Positions 17,104 to 26,012 of a stretch of DNA of 54,034 nucleotides are shown here, one piece after another. The DNA lies in assembly GCA_012839115.1 (NCBI GenBank), contig DUNX01000096.1, positions 1 to 54,034 of the forward strand, written 5' to 3'. This DNA comes from Bacillota bacterium (GTDB taxonomy: Bacteria; Bacillota; UBA4882; UBA10575). The position numbers were made by a program, and so were the translations under genes. The notes beneath the pieces were generated by a model. The model was given only the letters and a program-made list of their open reading frames with translations, had not been told where the DNA came from and ran no database searches. Every line of letters starts with the position of its first letter. Position 1 is the stretch's first letter.

Positions 17104-17907
17104 TCATAGCAGATGCCGGCCGTAGAAGACAATCAGTTTCGCTTCGGAAAAATTGGCGACCAGCAGGAAAAGAAGGCCAAAAATCAGGAGGTCCTTCTCA
17201 TCCCGGACCAGAGCAGGCCAGGAGAAAAACCGGTCAACCTTTTCCCATCTGCCCTTAAGGAAAGAATCAGCTTTGACCCAGGTCCATTTGAGAGTGGCCA
17301 CCGCCAGTAGCCCGTAGGCAAACCATTCAATAAGGGCAAAGCGGAGAAAAAGGATAATCTCGCCCAAGACCGTATCGCCCTGTGGCGGATAGGTGAAGGA
17401 TTCCGTTCCCGCCGCTAGCGCCAGCAAAATGGTGTAAACAAGGAAATAAAGGTACCCGAAGGGCAGGCGGCGAATGCGAAAACGGTTAAAAAGGAAGATG
17501 AAAGCAAATACCACCAGCAAATGGTGGAGAAAAATCTTCCCGGTCACCAGCAGAATATTTCCCCAAGTACCAAAGAGATCCTCCGGGCTGAACTCCCGCC
17601 CAAATATCTTGGCGGTCTCACCCAGCCATTTAAATCCCCACTCCCCCGGCCGGGTCGAGCCCCGGATCCCAAAGATCTTCCTTACAATCATAGTATTTTC
17701 CAAAAGACCGTCGGGTAAACAGAAAAACGCCACTGCCCAGGTGACGGCGATAATTACCAGCCCCCAAAGGAGAAAACCGGCCATCCTTTGGTAAACATCA
17801 TCAGAAAAAAGCAGGCCGTACCAGCGGGAAATTAATTGCCGGGGGGTATTCGCCGGCGTACGGGTTTTTCCTCCGGAAGCTGTCGGTTTTGTTGCGGCTT
17901 TTTCCAA
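17104..17907 (-). CDS. Uncharacterised integral membrane protein
   Basis: I do not recognise this family. The TTG at 17907 is chosen because AAAGGAGG lies 7 bases upstream, giving about 267 residues; longer frames run into an intergenic repeat region. A hydrophilic, Thr/Lys-rich N-terminus of about 40 residues is followed by about five predicted membrane segments (near 43-62, 118-140, 150-170, 185-210 and 240-258), with short basic loops such as FNRFRIRR. A conserved-looking periplasmic or outside segment contains ESFTYPPQGD. It is followed closely by the RsmC-like gene, but their jobs need not be linked. Confidence 0.65.
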   Translation of the reverse strand: MEKAATKPTASGGKTRTPANTPRQLISRWYGLLFSDDVYQRMAGFLLWGLVIIAVTWAVAFFCLPDGLLENTMIVRKIFGIRGSTRPGEWGFKWLGETAKIFGREFSPEDLFGTWGNILLVTGKIFLHHLLVVFAFIFLFNRFRIRRLPFGYLYFLVYTILLALAAGTESFTYPPQGDTVLGEIILFLRFALIEWFAYGLLAVATLKWTWVKADSFLKGRWEKVDRFFSWPALVRDEKDLLIFGLLFLLVANFSEAKLIVFYGRHLL

Positions 17908-18266
17908 AAGACTTCCTCCTTTACGAAGGGGATTGCGGCAAAGGTCGACCGGCAAACGGCTCTTCATCCTTTTCGCTTTGCGTGTTCGCTCCGCATATTC
18001 GCCTTGCGTGCTCGCTCTGCGTAACGCTCCGCGTAACACCGGTTTCTAAGTTCGGGCTTTCAACAACCTGTTTGCAGGCAAACCCCTTGACTGAATAAGA
18101 TCCTGATTTTGTCCTACTTCATTGCTAACGAGATCTATATTCTTTATGTTCCCGGATTTCCCTGCCGTAACTTCTCCCCGTTTCCATCTTTCTCCCGGGT
18201 AGAATCGTGTACGTGTGAGGCGCACACAGGGTGTTCAGTAATGCTTTTCTGCATCATGCCGGTAAT
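17908..18266. other. Gene-free stretch with imperfect GC-rich repeats
   Basis: No convincing gene is seen. Around 17970-18040 there are degenerate repeats of the type CGCTTTGCGTG, CGCCTTGCGTG and CGCTCCGCGTAA. The remainder is unremarkable. Confidence 0.5.
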
Positions 18267-18572
18267 TTAATCCGTTTTTAAAGTGCGGTAAATACTTTCC
18301 GCCAAGCCCAATCCGGGGTATTCTGCGATCTTTGCGGCCAGTTCCCGCAGGAAAAATCCCTGATAAAAGTCGCCTTGAAACCCCGTACCGAAAAGGCTGC
18401 TCCTGGGCTGGACCGCCTTTAACATCTGTTCAACCAGAACCGCTTCAAACTCCTGAACTTCTTTTCTCAGGCCATCGCCGGAGGCTTTTCCGGCCCGTTT
18501 TAGCGTTTTCCCGGCGAAAACCGCCTGCCGGTTGAGGTCAACCCCGGGATTACGGTAACTGTTAATCTCCAT
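18267..18572 (-). CDS. flgJ: Flagellar rod-assembly protein, FlgJ N-terminal type
   Basis: A short protein (about 101 residues) equal to the rod-binding domain of FlgJ, without the C-terminal muramidase domain found in gammaproteobacteria. The central helix FEAVLVEQMLKAVQP and the end segment GLAESIYRTLKT are typical. ATG at 18572 follows AGAGGAGTTGAGAGAT. It lies last in the flgF-flgG-flgA-flgH-flgI run, as in many diderms. It caps the growing rod in the periplasm; a separate peptidoglycan hydrolase would be needed for wall passage. Confidence 0.85.
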   Translation of the reverse strand: MEINSYRNPGVDLNRQAVFAGKTLKRAGKASGDGLRKEVQEFEAVLVEQMLKAVQPRSSLFGTGFQGDFYQGFFLRELAAKIAEYPGLGLAESIYRTLKTD

Positions 18573-18720
18573 ATCTCTCAACTCCTCTCCACGCACGCAC
18601 GTGAAACCTGGTAATGTACCTCCCGCGCACACAAAACCTCCCAGTGTACCTCCAGCCCACGAATAATACTTCCTTTGCCACGTTCCTCTCCTGTGCGCGA
18701 AACCTCATGTCCACCGCAGG

Positions 18721-19890
18721 TTACTGGATCTCCAGGACGCCGTGGAGGGCGCCGGCCTGGTCGATGGCAATAAGGATTGCGGCAATATCATGGGGGTTTG
18801 CCCCAATCATATTCAAAACCTCTACGATCTCCTCAAGGCTTGCCCCTGCCGGTAAAGCGACCATCGGGACCTCTTTCTCTTCCACCGCAACCCTGTCCCG
18901 TGTCATCACCAATGCCTCTGCTGTTTCTTCCCCTTCTTCCTCGGAATAACGGTAATAGGCCATGCCTTCCTCCATAACCTTGACCGTGATCGAGCCGTGC
19001 GCAACCGCCACCGGTGAGACCCGGACGTTCTCATCAATGACTACGGTCCCTGTCCGTTCATTAATAACCACCCGTGCCACTTTGTCCGGTGTCACCGGCA
19101 AGGCTTCCAGGGCGGTGATAAACTCCACCGGACTTTCCAGGTAAGCCGCGGGAACCTTCACTTCCACCAGGGATCCGTCCTTTGCCTCGGCGAGACCGGG
19201 CTGGATCCGTTCGTTGATGACCGCCGCCAAGCGGCCGGCGGTTGTAAAATCCGGACGGTTCAAGACCAGACGGACGGTTTCACCTCGGAGAAACTCCATG
19301 GGCACTTCCCGTTCAACCAGTGCCCCCCGGGGAATGGCGCCCATCGTCGGGTGGTTCTTTACCTCCCGGAGTTCATTGTTCCGATAAACCGCATAGCCCC
19401 CTATGACCAGCGGCCCTTGGGCTACGGCATAGACTTTTCCGTCTGCACTGGTGAGCGGGGTCTGCAGAAGCGTACCCCCGGAAAGGCTTTTGGCGTCACC
19501 GATTGAGGAGACGTGTACATCAATCCGGTCACCACCGCGGGTGAACGGGGGAAGTTCGGCGGAGACGGCCACTACGGCTACATTACGCAGATTACCCATG
19601 CGTTCTACCGGCACTCCGTACCGGGCCAAAAAATTCAAAACCATCTCCATACTGGCTTCACTCCGGCTGCTGTCCCCGGTACCGCGCAAACCTACAACCA
19701 GCCCCAGCCCGGTTAATTGGTTCTCGCGAACCCCTTCCAAACGGGCAAGATCTTTCACTCTAAGCTGTAAGGGCTCCTGACCAAAGGCAGGAGAGGTTGA
19801 AAGGAACAAAAATACCGTTGTCAAAAATATTAGAAGCAATACCAGCCCTGTATTCAACCTTGCCAGCCCCGTATTTAACCATGTTCTCAT
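18721..19890 (-). CDS. flgI: Flagellar P-ring protein FlgI
   Basis: FlgI forms the peptidoglycan-layer ring around the flagellar rod, present only in diderm flagella. About 389 residues, normal length, with a signal peptide ending near AFG-QE, then RVKDLARLEGVRENQLTG and GLVVGLRGTGDS, the family hallmarks, and a C-terminal LNMIGANPHDIAAIL segment. ATG at 19890 has AGGAGG 8 bases upstream; GTG at 19899 is less well placed. It follows flgH by 24 bases. Confidence 0.97.
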   Translation of the reverse strand: MRTWLNTGLARLNTGLVLLLIFLTTVFLFLSTSPAFGQEPLQLRVKDLARLEGVRENQLTGLGLVVGLRGTGDSSRSEASMEMVLNFLARYGVPVERMGNLRNVAVVAVSAELPPFTRGGDRIDVHVSSIGDAKSLSGGTLLQTPLTSADGKVYAVAQGPLVIGGYAVYRNNELREVKNHPTMGAIPRGALVEREVPMEFLRGETVRLVLNRPDFTTAGRLAAVINERIQPGLAEAKDGSLVEVKVPAAYLESPVEFITALEALPVTPDKVARVVINERTGTVVIDENVRVSPVAVAHGSITVKVMEEGMAYYRYSEEEGEETAEALVMTRDRVAVEEKEVPMVALPAGASLEEIVEVLNMIGANPHDIAAILIAIDQAGALHGVLEIQ

Positions 19891-19914
19891 GAGAGACACC
19901 TCCTGTCACCAAGA

Positions 19915-20505
19915 CTAAAACAACCAGCTGAAAAAGCGGGTGATGATTCCCGGGCGGTTGTGGTTGGCGATGGCGCCCTTTCCTTCATATTCAATCTCGG
20001 CGTCAGCCATATACGAAGAAAGAATGGTATTATCCGCCCTGACATCCTCGGGCCTGATCCGTCCCCGGACAATCAAATCCTGTTCTTCTTGGTTGATCCG
20101 GATCTTCTGTCTCCCTTCCACCAACAGATTCCCGGTCCCCGGTTCAATGGCGACCACGGTCACGGTCAAACGGGCGTGCAACTGGGAACTGGTGTTGGCG
20201 GAACCGCTTCCACTGTATGAACTCCCGGCGCCTGCCCCCACGTAAGGCAGGAGGTTGGTTAACAACCCCTCGCCGGGCCCCACATGAAAATCAATCTCTT
20301 CCTGCCCCTGGCTTTTATTCTGGGAAACGGCGGAGGACTGTTCAACTATGATCAAGGTCAACAAATCCCCCACCTGGTGTCTGGCGCTCTTGACGAAAAC
20401 TGCCCGGCTCTCATCGCTCCAGAGGGAAGTCGCCCCGGCCGGCAGCGAAAAAAGAAAAACCGCTACGATGACGAGAGCCGCCAATAATTCTCTTTTCCTC
20501 CTCAT
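19915..20505 (-). CDS. flgH: Flagellar L-ring protein FlgH
   Basis: FlgH forms the outer-membrane ring of the flagellar basal body. 196 residues, shorter than the roughly 230 of E. coli. It shows GDLLTLIIVEQSS, the Gly/Ser-rich loop, LTVTVVAIEPGTGNLLVEG and RPEDV...NTILSSYMADAEIEYEGKG. The signal peptide ends PAGA-TSLW and contains no cysteine, so it is not a lipoprotein, unlike classical FlgH. ATG overlaps the flgA stop (ATGA). Together with flgI and flgA it indicates an outer membrane. Confidence 0.95.
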   Translation of the reverse strand: MRRKRELLAALVIVAVFLFSLPAGATSLWSDESRAVFVKSARHQVGDLLTLIIVEQSSAVSQNKSQGQEEIDFHVGPGEGLLTNLLPYVGAGAGSSYSGSGSANTSSQLHARLTVTVVAIEPGTGNLLVEGRQKIRINQEEQDLIVRGRIRPEDVRADNTILSSYMADAEIEYEGKGAIANHNRPGIITRFFSWLF

Positions 20506-21470
20506 AATCCCACCTCCACTTCTCCGGGCCCGCTGACGGTTGCCCGGATCACTTTTCCACTCCCTATGTTTTTCACTGCGATCTCCTGGCCCAAACTCCC
20601 GTCCTCCTGGGCCAACCCGTCGACAGTCGCAAAAAAGGCCTTGCCACGGGCGATAATCCTAACCTTGCTCCCTTTGCAGATGACTGGAACCGGCTCCAAA
20701 TCCCGGGGTCCCAGAATTCTCCCGGCCCGTACCGGTCTGGTTGTCCTGTAGGCCCCCGGAACCGGCGGGGTCAGGATCTCATCCCCGGTGACCTCCCGGA
20801 GTTCCCGGCGGTAATCCGCAGCCGTCAGGACGGCGGATTTCTCCAGGTCCCTGCTGGCGACAAAGACCTCGGCCTCCGCCCGCAGGCGGCAGGTAACCGG
20901 GAGCGAACGGTAACTCTCACCATTTACAAAAATCTCAAGACGTAGGAATAAGGACCCGGGTGATAACTCCCCCGGATTGGCCTTTGGTTCCACCCGTACT
21001 TCACCCGGAGGGAGAAGAAGTTCGTCCGGGAGGTTCAGCCGTTCCAGCCGCCAACTTTTCCATTCGGGCCTGGCTTGCTTTTCGAGAAACCCATAAACCT
21101 TCTCAGCCAGCACCGCCCCGGTCAATTTTTGCGCGGCTCCACAGACCTTTACCTGGGACGGCATTTCCAGGGAATAAGATCCGGCGGCGTAACCGGAACG
21201 CTGTAAGACTAACTCAAGATAAGACCGGTATAACCAGCGGTAAGTACCCGCATACGGCGGCCGGCCCAGTGACAACCCGGCCAGCCCGGAGCGGATCTCC
21301 GGTAAACCTCCTCGCAAAAGAGCAATATCCCCCAGGAAATATTCTTCTCCCGCCGCCTCAACTTCAGCAGGGACAACAATGCGAATTTGATTTCCGGCTT
21401 CACGGGAGAAGGCAGGCGCTGCGAAAAGCAGAACCAGGAAAAAAACGAATAAACCCCTACCGGTTCGCAC
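20502..21470 (-). CDS. flgA: Flagellar P-ring assembly chaperone FlgA
   Basis: FlgA is a periplasmic chaperone for FlgI polymerisation. About 322 residues from GTG at 21470 (AAAGGAGG 7 bases upstream), longer than the 220 or so of E. coli, owing to an extended N-terminal region. A signal peptide (FVFFLVLLFAAPAFS) is followed by a variable domain, then the SAF domain with VASRDLEKSAVLTAADY and RTTRPVRAGRIL, and the C-terminal strands. It overlaps flgH by 4 bases, so the pair is translationally coupled. Confidence 0.92.
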   Translation of the reverse strand: MRTGRGLFVFFLVLLFAAPAFSREAGNQIRIVVPAEVEAAGEEYFLGDIALLRGGLPEIRSGLAGLSLGRPPYAGTYRWLYRSYLELVLQRSGYAAGSYSLEMPSQVKVCGAAQKLTGAVLAEKVYGFLEKQARPEWKSWRLERLNLPDELLLPPGEVRVEPKANPGELSPGSLFLRLEIFVNGESYRSLPVTCRLRAEAEVFVASRDLEKSAVLTAADYRRELREVTGDEILTPPVPGAYRTTRPVRAGRILGPRDLEPVPVICKGSKVRIIARGKAFFATVDGLAQEDGSLGQEIAVKNIGSGKVIRATVSGPGEVEVGL

Positions 21471-21562
21471 CTTTTTTCCTCCTTTCCTTCTTCCGTAATC
21501 GTTGGCATCAGCACTCAATTTCCGGTATTACCCGGTGTGGTACGTGCCGCCGCTACCGGTTT

Positions 21563-22351
21563 TTACCTTTTCAGGCTATTTGCCACCTGTAACATCTCGT
21601 CCGCGGCTTTGATGGCGTTGGAATTAATCTCATATGCCCTTTGCGCGGTGATCATATTGACCATCTCCTCGATGGTCTTGACATTGGACATCTCCAGCAT
21701 CCCCTGGGCGATGGAACCCAACCCGTCCAATCCCGGGGTGCCAAATTGGAGATGACCGGCAGCGGCTGTTGCCCGGAACAGGTTCTTACCGATATTCTCC
21801 AGCCCTGCGGGGTTGAGGAAACGGACCAGTTCAATCTGGCCGATCTCTTCCCAGTAGTCCTCTCCTTCGAGCCGGATACTGACTGTACCGTCATTTCCAA
21901 AAACTATGGAAGTGGCATTCTCCGGGATCGTGATCTCCGGTAGCAAAAGAAACCCGTCGGCAGTGGTAATTCTCCCTTCGCCGTCAAGTTTGAATGTGCC
22001 GTCCCGGGTATAAACAGTTGATCCGTCCGGCATCAAAATCTGGAAAAAACCGTCGCCTTCGATAACCAGGTCCAAGGCATTGTTCGTTTGGACCAGGTCG
22101 CCTTGGGTAAAAATACGGTTACTGGCGACAGCCCGGGCGCCGTGCCCAACCTGAAGACCGGCGGGGATCATGGTGCCCTGAGCCGATACGGTTCCGGCCC
22201 CGCGCATCGTCTGGTACAAGAGATCCTGAAATTCAAGGCGGACCTTTTTATACCCGGTGGTATTAACATTAGCCAGGTTATTGGCGATGACATCAATATT
22301 CATCTGCTGGGCGTTCATCCCTGACCCAGCGGTCCATAATGCTCTAATCAT
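21563..22351 (-). CDS. flgG: Flagellar distal rod protein FlgG (FlhP position)
   Basis: FlgG is the distal rod subunit, here 262 residues, the usual length. It has the N-terminal MIRALWTAGSGMNAQQ and the NNLANVNTTGYKK motif common to rod/hook proteins, and the C-terminal VNMITAQRAYEINSNAIKAADEML helix. By position (mbl, flgF, flgG) it corresponds to flhP of Bacillus. A GGAGGGG ribosome site precedes the ATG. It is separated from flgF by 411 bases, so it may have its own promoter. Confidence 0.95.
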   Translation of the reverse strand: MIRALWTAGSGMNAQQMNIDVIANNLANVNTTGYKKVRLEFQDLLYQTMRGAGTVSAQGTMIPAGLQVGHGARAVASNRIFTQGDLVQTNNALDLVIEGDGFFQILMPDGSTVYTRDGTFKLDGEGRITTADGFLLLPEITIPENATSIVFGNDGTVSIRLEGEDYWEEIGQIELVRFLNPAGLENIGKNLFRATAAAGHLQFGTPGLDGLGSIAQGMLEMSNVKTIEEMVNMITAQRAYEINSNAIKAADEMLQVANSLKR

Positions 22352-22762
22352 CCCTATCCCCTCCTGTAGAAATTTGCCCCCGCAAACAATAAGCCACCCT
22401 TGCCATGGACAGGGGTGGCTTTTTTCCCGCGAGAAAACAAGTATGCGTCTGGCTCATCAGTATGACTTCTTCCTCAGTATGTCCAACCCAAAAGCGGGTG
22501 GTCCTGTATGTCATACATTCTCGCGAGTCTCTGCGCCCGGTGAGCGCCCGCACTTTGTGTGCCGCACTGTCAATGTTGCACTATATGTGCGCGCCTGCCC
22601 TCCGGGTGCGCACCTTCTGGGTGCGATTAAAGTCATCTCAGTCGGTCGATGACTTCTTGGGCTTCCGCTAAGCGGTCCGGCCCCTGTCCAACAGTTTTTA
22701 ATTTTCACGGGTTCGTGATCTTCACAGCACGCCTTCGCGCGCGCCGCTTCTCCTCTTACACG
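22352..22762. other. 411-base gap between flgF and flgG
   Basis: No intact gene is supported. It holds a GCCACCC/GGGTGGC hairpin near 22390-22430 with a T-run on the plus strand only, an AAGTCATC/GATGACTT inverted repeat near 22630-22656, and GTGCGC/GCGCAC-rich tracts near 22585-22625. A short broken frame (22633-22725, minus) is listed separately. I looked for a cyclic-di-GMP aptamer here and did not find one. Confidence 0.5.
22633..22725 (-). pseudogene. Possible relic of a small flagellar-region gene
   Basis: From GTG at 22725 the frame reads MKITNP, then a TGA, then 23 further codons with protein-like composition (KLKTVGQGPDRLAEA, then QEVIDRLR) to a second TGA. The MKITNP opening recalls anti-sigma factor FlgM proteins, which would suit a flagellar region, but the remainder does not clearly match. 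It may be chance. Confidence 0.2.
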
Positions 22763-23500
22763 TTACACGCGCCCTAGCTCGTTTGCTGCTCGCATCAGGT
22801 CGTCCATGACCAGAATAGCCCTGTGGTTAGTCTCGTAGGCCCTGGTCACTTCGATCATCTTCACCATTTCTTGAATGGGGTTGACATTAGCCCTTTCCAG
22901 TTGACCCTGGAGCACCAAGGTTTCCTCTCCCGTCGGCTGCCAGCCGCCTTGAAGCCGGAACCGGTTGTGCCCTACTTTTTCCAGGGCGGCGGGGTTTTCC
23001 GGTCTGACCGTCAGGATCCGCTCAACCGGCAGATCATCTACGTAAACCACCCCGTCTTCGGAGATATCTACCTTTTCCCCGTGCAAGGGGATGGGCCCGC
23101 GTTCTCCCAGTACATACTCGCCTTCAGCAGTCACCAGAAAACCTTCGGCATCCCGGGTGAAACTTCCGCTTCTGGTTAAGTAGGGGCCTCCGGCCCCGTC
23201 AATCAGGAAAAATCCTGTTCCGGAAAGGGCCAAATCCAAAGGATTACCGGTCACCATATAACTGCCGGGGCGAAGATCCGTATAGACCTCATCCACTTCT
23301 ACCCCGGGGGAGGTATAGCCGATCGGTACAATCCCTTGCCGGTCGATGGCATAAAGAAGTCTTTCCCGGAACGAAAGGCCGATGGCTTCGTCTTTTTTGT
23401 AACCGGTGGTATCGATATTAGCCAAGTTGTTGGCGATTGCGTCCTGCCGGTGCAGTTGCAAATTCATGCCGCTGGCCGCGGTATACAGACCCCGGTACAA
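22763..23500 (-). CDS. flgF: Flagellar rod/hook-basal body protein FlgF (FlhO position)
   Basis: A proximal rod protein of 245 residues. It shows the N-terminal MYRGLYTAASGMNLQL and NNLANIDTTGYKK motif, a central DGAGGPYLTRSGSF loop, and the C-terminal EMVKMIEVTRAYETNHRAIL helix. It starts with TTG after a strong GGAGGTGAGAAC. It directly follows mbl, the place of flhO in Bacillus, but is separated from it by a terminator hairpin. It is exported by the flagellar type III system, so it has no signal peptide. Confidence 0.93.
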   Translation of the reverse strand: MYRGLYTAASGMNLQLHRQDAIANNLANIDTTGYKKDEAIGLSFRERLLYAIDRQGIVPIGYTSPGVEVDEVYTDLRPGSYMVTGNPLDLALSGTGFFLIDGAGGPYLTRSGSFTRDAEGFLVTAEGEYVLGERGPIPLHGEKVDISEDGVVYVDDLPVERILTVRPENPAALEKVGHNRFRLQGGWQPTGEETLVLQGQLERANVNPIQEMVKMIEVTRAYETNHRAILVMDDLMRAANELGRV

Positions 23501-23525
23501 GTTCTCACCTCCTTTTTGGAAAATA

Positions 23526-23552
23526 AAAAAGCCGGTGACGACCCGGCTTTTT
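23526..23552 (-). terminator. Terminator between mbl and flgF
   Basis: A 10-bp stem (23526-23535 and 23543-23552, 7-base loop) ends in a T-run on the minus strand. It would end or attenuate mbl transcription before the flagellar genes, whose ribosome site follows at once. Confidence 0.75.
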
Positions 23553-23574
23553 CTGTGTTTTTTTCAGCGCCTTT

Positions 23575-24597
23575 TTATAAAGAGCGGCTGCCCACAATCA
23601 GGCTGCTCTTTAACCCGTCTATGCTTTCCAGGACTTTCCCGGCGCCCAATACAACACAGGATAAAGGGTCCTCTGCTAAATGTATCGGTATGCCGGTCTC
23701 TTCACTTAATAGTTTTGTGAAACCATCCAGTAAAGCACCGCCCCCGGTTAAGATAACTCCCTTCTCCACAATGTCGGAGGCCAGCTCCGGAGGGGTACGC
23801 TCCAAAACTGATTTAATCCCGTCGATGATGGCGGTGATTGGTTCGGAAAGGGCCTGGAAGGAATCGGCTGAAGTAAAAGTAATGGTCCGCGGCAGTCCGG
23901 TAACTAAATCCCTTCCCCGTACTTCCTTGGTTTTACCCTCCCCCTCGGGGTAGGCTGAGCCAATCTCCAGTTTGAGCTCTTCCGCGGTCCTCTCGCCAAT
24001 CATAAGGTTGTACATTTTCTTTATGTATTTAATTATCGCCTCATCGAACTTGTCCCCGCCGACCCTGAGCGACTCGCTGACCACAATGCCGCCCAGGGAA
24101 ATGATGGCGATTCCGGTGGTTCCCCCCCCCACATCCACAATCATATTGCCGCTGGGTTCATAAACATTGATCCCCGCCCCGATGGCAGCGGCCATTGTCT
24201 CTTCAATTAAATAAGTATGTTTTGCCCCCGCCTGCATCGAAGCTTCCAGGACCGCCCGTTTTTCAACACTGGTTACTCCGGAAGGAATGGAGACAACCAC
24301 CTGGGGACGGAAAAACCGGGGTTTGGGACTGACTTTTTCAATGAAGTACCTGAGCATGATCTCGGTAATATCATAATCCGCAATTACCCCGTCTTTCAAC
24401 GGCCGGACCGCTATTATATTCCCGGGGGTACGGCCAATCATCCTCCTTGCTTCCTCGCCTACTGTCAGAACCTTGCCGGTCTCCTTATCCTGTGCCACTA
24501 CGGAAGGCTCCCGGATCAGTATTCCTCTGCCGCGCACGTAAACAAGGGTAGTGGCTGTTCCCAAGTCAATTCCAATGTCTGTACTTAAGTTAAGCAT
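23575..24597 (-). CDS. mbl: MreB-like actin Mbl, rod-shape determining
   Basis: A bacterial actin that organises lateral cell-wall synthesis. 340 residues. Phosphate-binding motifs are [14 protein letters not shown] near the N-terminus and [11 protein letters not shown], with the adenosine motif [12 protein letters not shown] near residue 290. The location next to spoIIID identifies it as mbl rather than mreB of the mreBCD operon. It acts on the inner face of the cytoplasmic membrane with the elongasome. Confidence 0.95.
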   Translation of the reverse strand: MLNLSTDIGIDLGTATTLVYVRGRGILIREPSVVAQDKETGKVLTVGEEARRMIGRTPGNIIAVRPLKDGVIADYDITEIMLRYFIEKVSPKPRFFRPQVVVSIPSGVTSVEKRAVLEASMQAGAKHTYLIEETMAAAIGAGINVYEPSGNMIVDVGGGTTGIAIISLGGIVVSESLRVGGDKFDEAIIKYIKKMYNLMIGERTAEELKLEIGSAYPEGEGKTKEVRGRDLVTGLPRTITFTSADSFQALSEPITAIIDGIKSVLERTPPELASDIVEKGVILTGGGALLDGFTKLLSEETGIPIHLAEDPLSCVVLGAGKVLESIDGLKSSLIVGSRSL

Positions 24598-24652
24598 AAC
24601 CCTCTCTTCCCTCCCCTTCCGGAGTGAAACAGTAATTATTTAATATTAAATT

Positions 24653-24943
24653 CTACGTTTTAATGGAATATCCTCCTTTTTTTACGCGTCCTTCTAGTTT
24701 TGCCTGGTATTTTCGTCTTGTCGCTTCTCCTCCCCGGATATGCCTCTCGGCTTTGTTAATCTCCAAAACCCTTTTGACCTCTTTGGCCAAAACTTTATTG
24801 ATCCCCGGCAATCTTTCGGTCACATCTTTATGTACTGTACTCTTGCTCACCCCAAAATAGCCGGCAGCCTGTCGCACGGTGGCGTTTTTTTCCGTTATAT
24901 AGTGACTGAGGTCCAAAACCCTCTTTTGGATATAATCTTTCAT
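24653..24943 (-). CDS. spoIIID: Sporulation transcriptional regulator SpoIIID
   Basis: A mother-cell DNA-binding protein that tunes sigma-E genes and turns on sigK in spore formers. About 96 residues. The helix-turn-helix (VRQAAGYFGVSKSTVHKDVTE), the RLPGIN segment and the HIRGGEATRRKY signature match the family closely. ATG at 24943 gives the usual MKDYIQ opening; GTG at 24952 is possible. It precedes mbl by about 55 bases, as in Bacillus. Confidence 0.97.
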   Translation of the reverse strand: MKDYIQKRVLDLSHYITEKNATVRQAAGYFGVSKSTVHKDVTERLPGINKVLAKEVKRVLEINKAERHIRGGEATRRKYQAKLEGRVKKGGYSIKT

Positions 24944-25136
24944 CTTCCCCACCCTTTGCGCTTAATCACTAAATTATATGGGCTGGGCAGGGGCAATATA
25001 CCTTTTCTAAAAACTCGCCTTTCGGGCCGGTTTTTCCGGCAGTCACCGGTAGACTGCTTTTACCGTTTTCAGGCGGGCTTTCTAAAGACAAAGCAACCTT
25101 TTCCCCTTGCCGTCGGCTTTTTCCCGGGCGTTCCGG

Positions 25137-25970
25137 TCAATCGGAAAGACTGGGAATAACGGAGAGTGGGTCTACCGGGTTCCCGTGGTGGTAGAGGCTG
25201 AAATGGATCCCCGGTTCCGGCCCGCAGGTGCTGGCAGAACTTTTCCCCAGTACCGTCCCTTTTTGCACCTGGAAGCCGGGGGTGACCGTCACTTCACTAA
25301 GGTGACCGTATAAGCTGCTCCACCCGGCATTGTGGTCAATTACCACCACCCAGCCGAGCAGAGGGTCGGTCCGGATCTCCCGTACCCTGCCGGCAGCAGT
25401 CGCCATCACATTTCGCCCGGCCGGAAGGGAAAGATCAACCCCGGTATGGTAACGCCATTCATTTCCGTATCTGTGCCACCCGGTACTGCGCAACAACCGG
25501 CCGGCCACCGGCCGGCTAAAAACCGGGACGGCTGTTTCTTCCCCAGCGGCTTTTCCTTTTTCTTCTGACAATTCCTGAACCCGGTGACGGAGTTCAGTAA
25601 TTTCCTCCTGCATCCGGGAAAAATCAACGGCGTTGGGTGCAGGTTCTTCTGCCAGATTCGCGCGCTCGGAAGCGCGTCCCCGCGTGTGTGCTTGTTCGGA
25701 CGTGCGTTTATCCCCGGTAAAAAGATCTTCACTGTAAAAATCCTCTCTTTCCAAACGGAGGGGAACTGGTTTATTAACAGTTATCCGGCGGGTAAAGCCC
25801 CAAACCAGTACCGACAAAAAAAGCACTCCGGCGAAGAAAAAGATGACCACACGCCGGAACGGCGACAGGTTGTCCCGGATCTTTTTCCCGGTTCTTACAG
25901 CGGCAAGCACCGGTTTTTGCAGGGCAAGACGGAAAGATCGCCAAAAACGGCGGAGAAACCTCCAGTCCAT
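25137..25970 (-). CDS. spoIIQ: SpoIIQ-like M23 (LytM) membrane protein
   Basis: The forespore-side channel partner of SpoIIIAH in engulfment. About 277 residues from ATG at 25970 (GGAGGT 7 bases upstream). A basic cytoplasmic N-terminus of about 45 residues, one membrane segment (VVIFFFAGVLFLSVLVW), a linker, a short coiled coil (EEITELRHRVQEL) and a C-terminal M23 domain. Metal ligands YHTGVD and the YGHLS His are kept, but the HxH motif reads GIHF, so its first His is lost and hydrolytic activity is doubtful. The linker carries a GC-rich low-complexity insert. It lies between spoIID and spoIIID, as expected for SpoIIQ. Confidence 0.87.
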   Translation of the reverse strand: MDWRFLRRFWRSFRLALQKPVLAAVRTGKKIRDNLSPFRRVVIFFFAGVLFLSVLVWGFTRRITVNKPVPLRLEREDFYSEDLFTGDKRTSEQAHTRGRASERANLAEEPAPNAVDFSRMQEEITELRHRVQELSEEKGKAAGEETAVPVFSRPVAGRLLRSTGWHRYGNEWRYHTGVDLSLPAGRNVMATAAGRVREIRTDPLLGWVVVIDHNAGWSSLYGHLSEVTVTPGFQVQKGTVLGKSSASTCGPEPGIHFSLYHHGNPVDPLSVIPSLSD

Positions 25971-26012
25971 GCTGAACACCTCCGGAAGATAGTCTTCCCA
26001 AAGGCGCCATTA

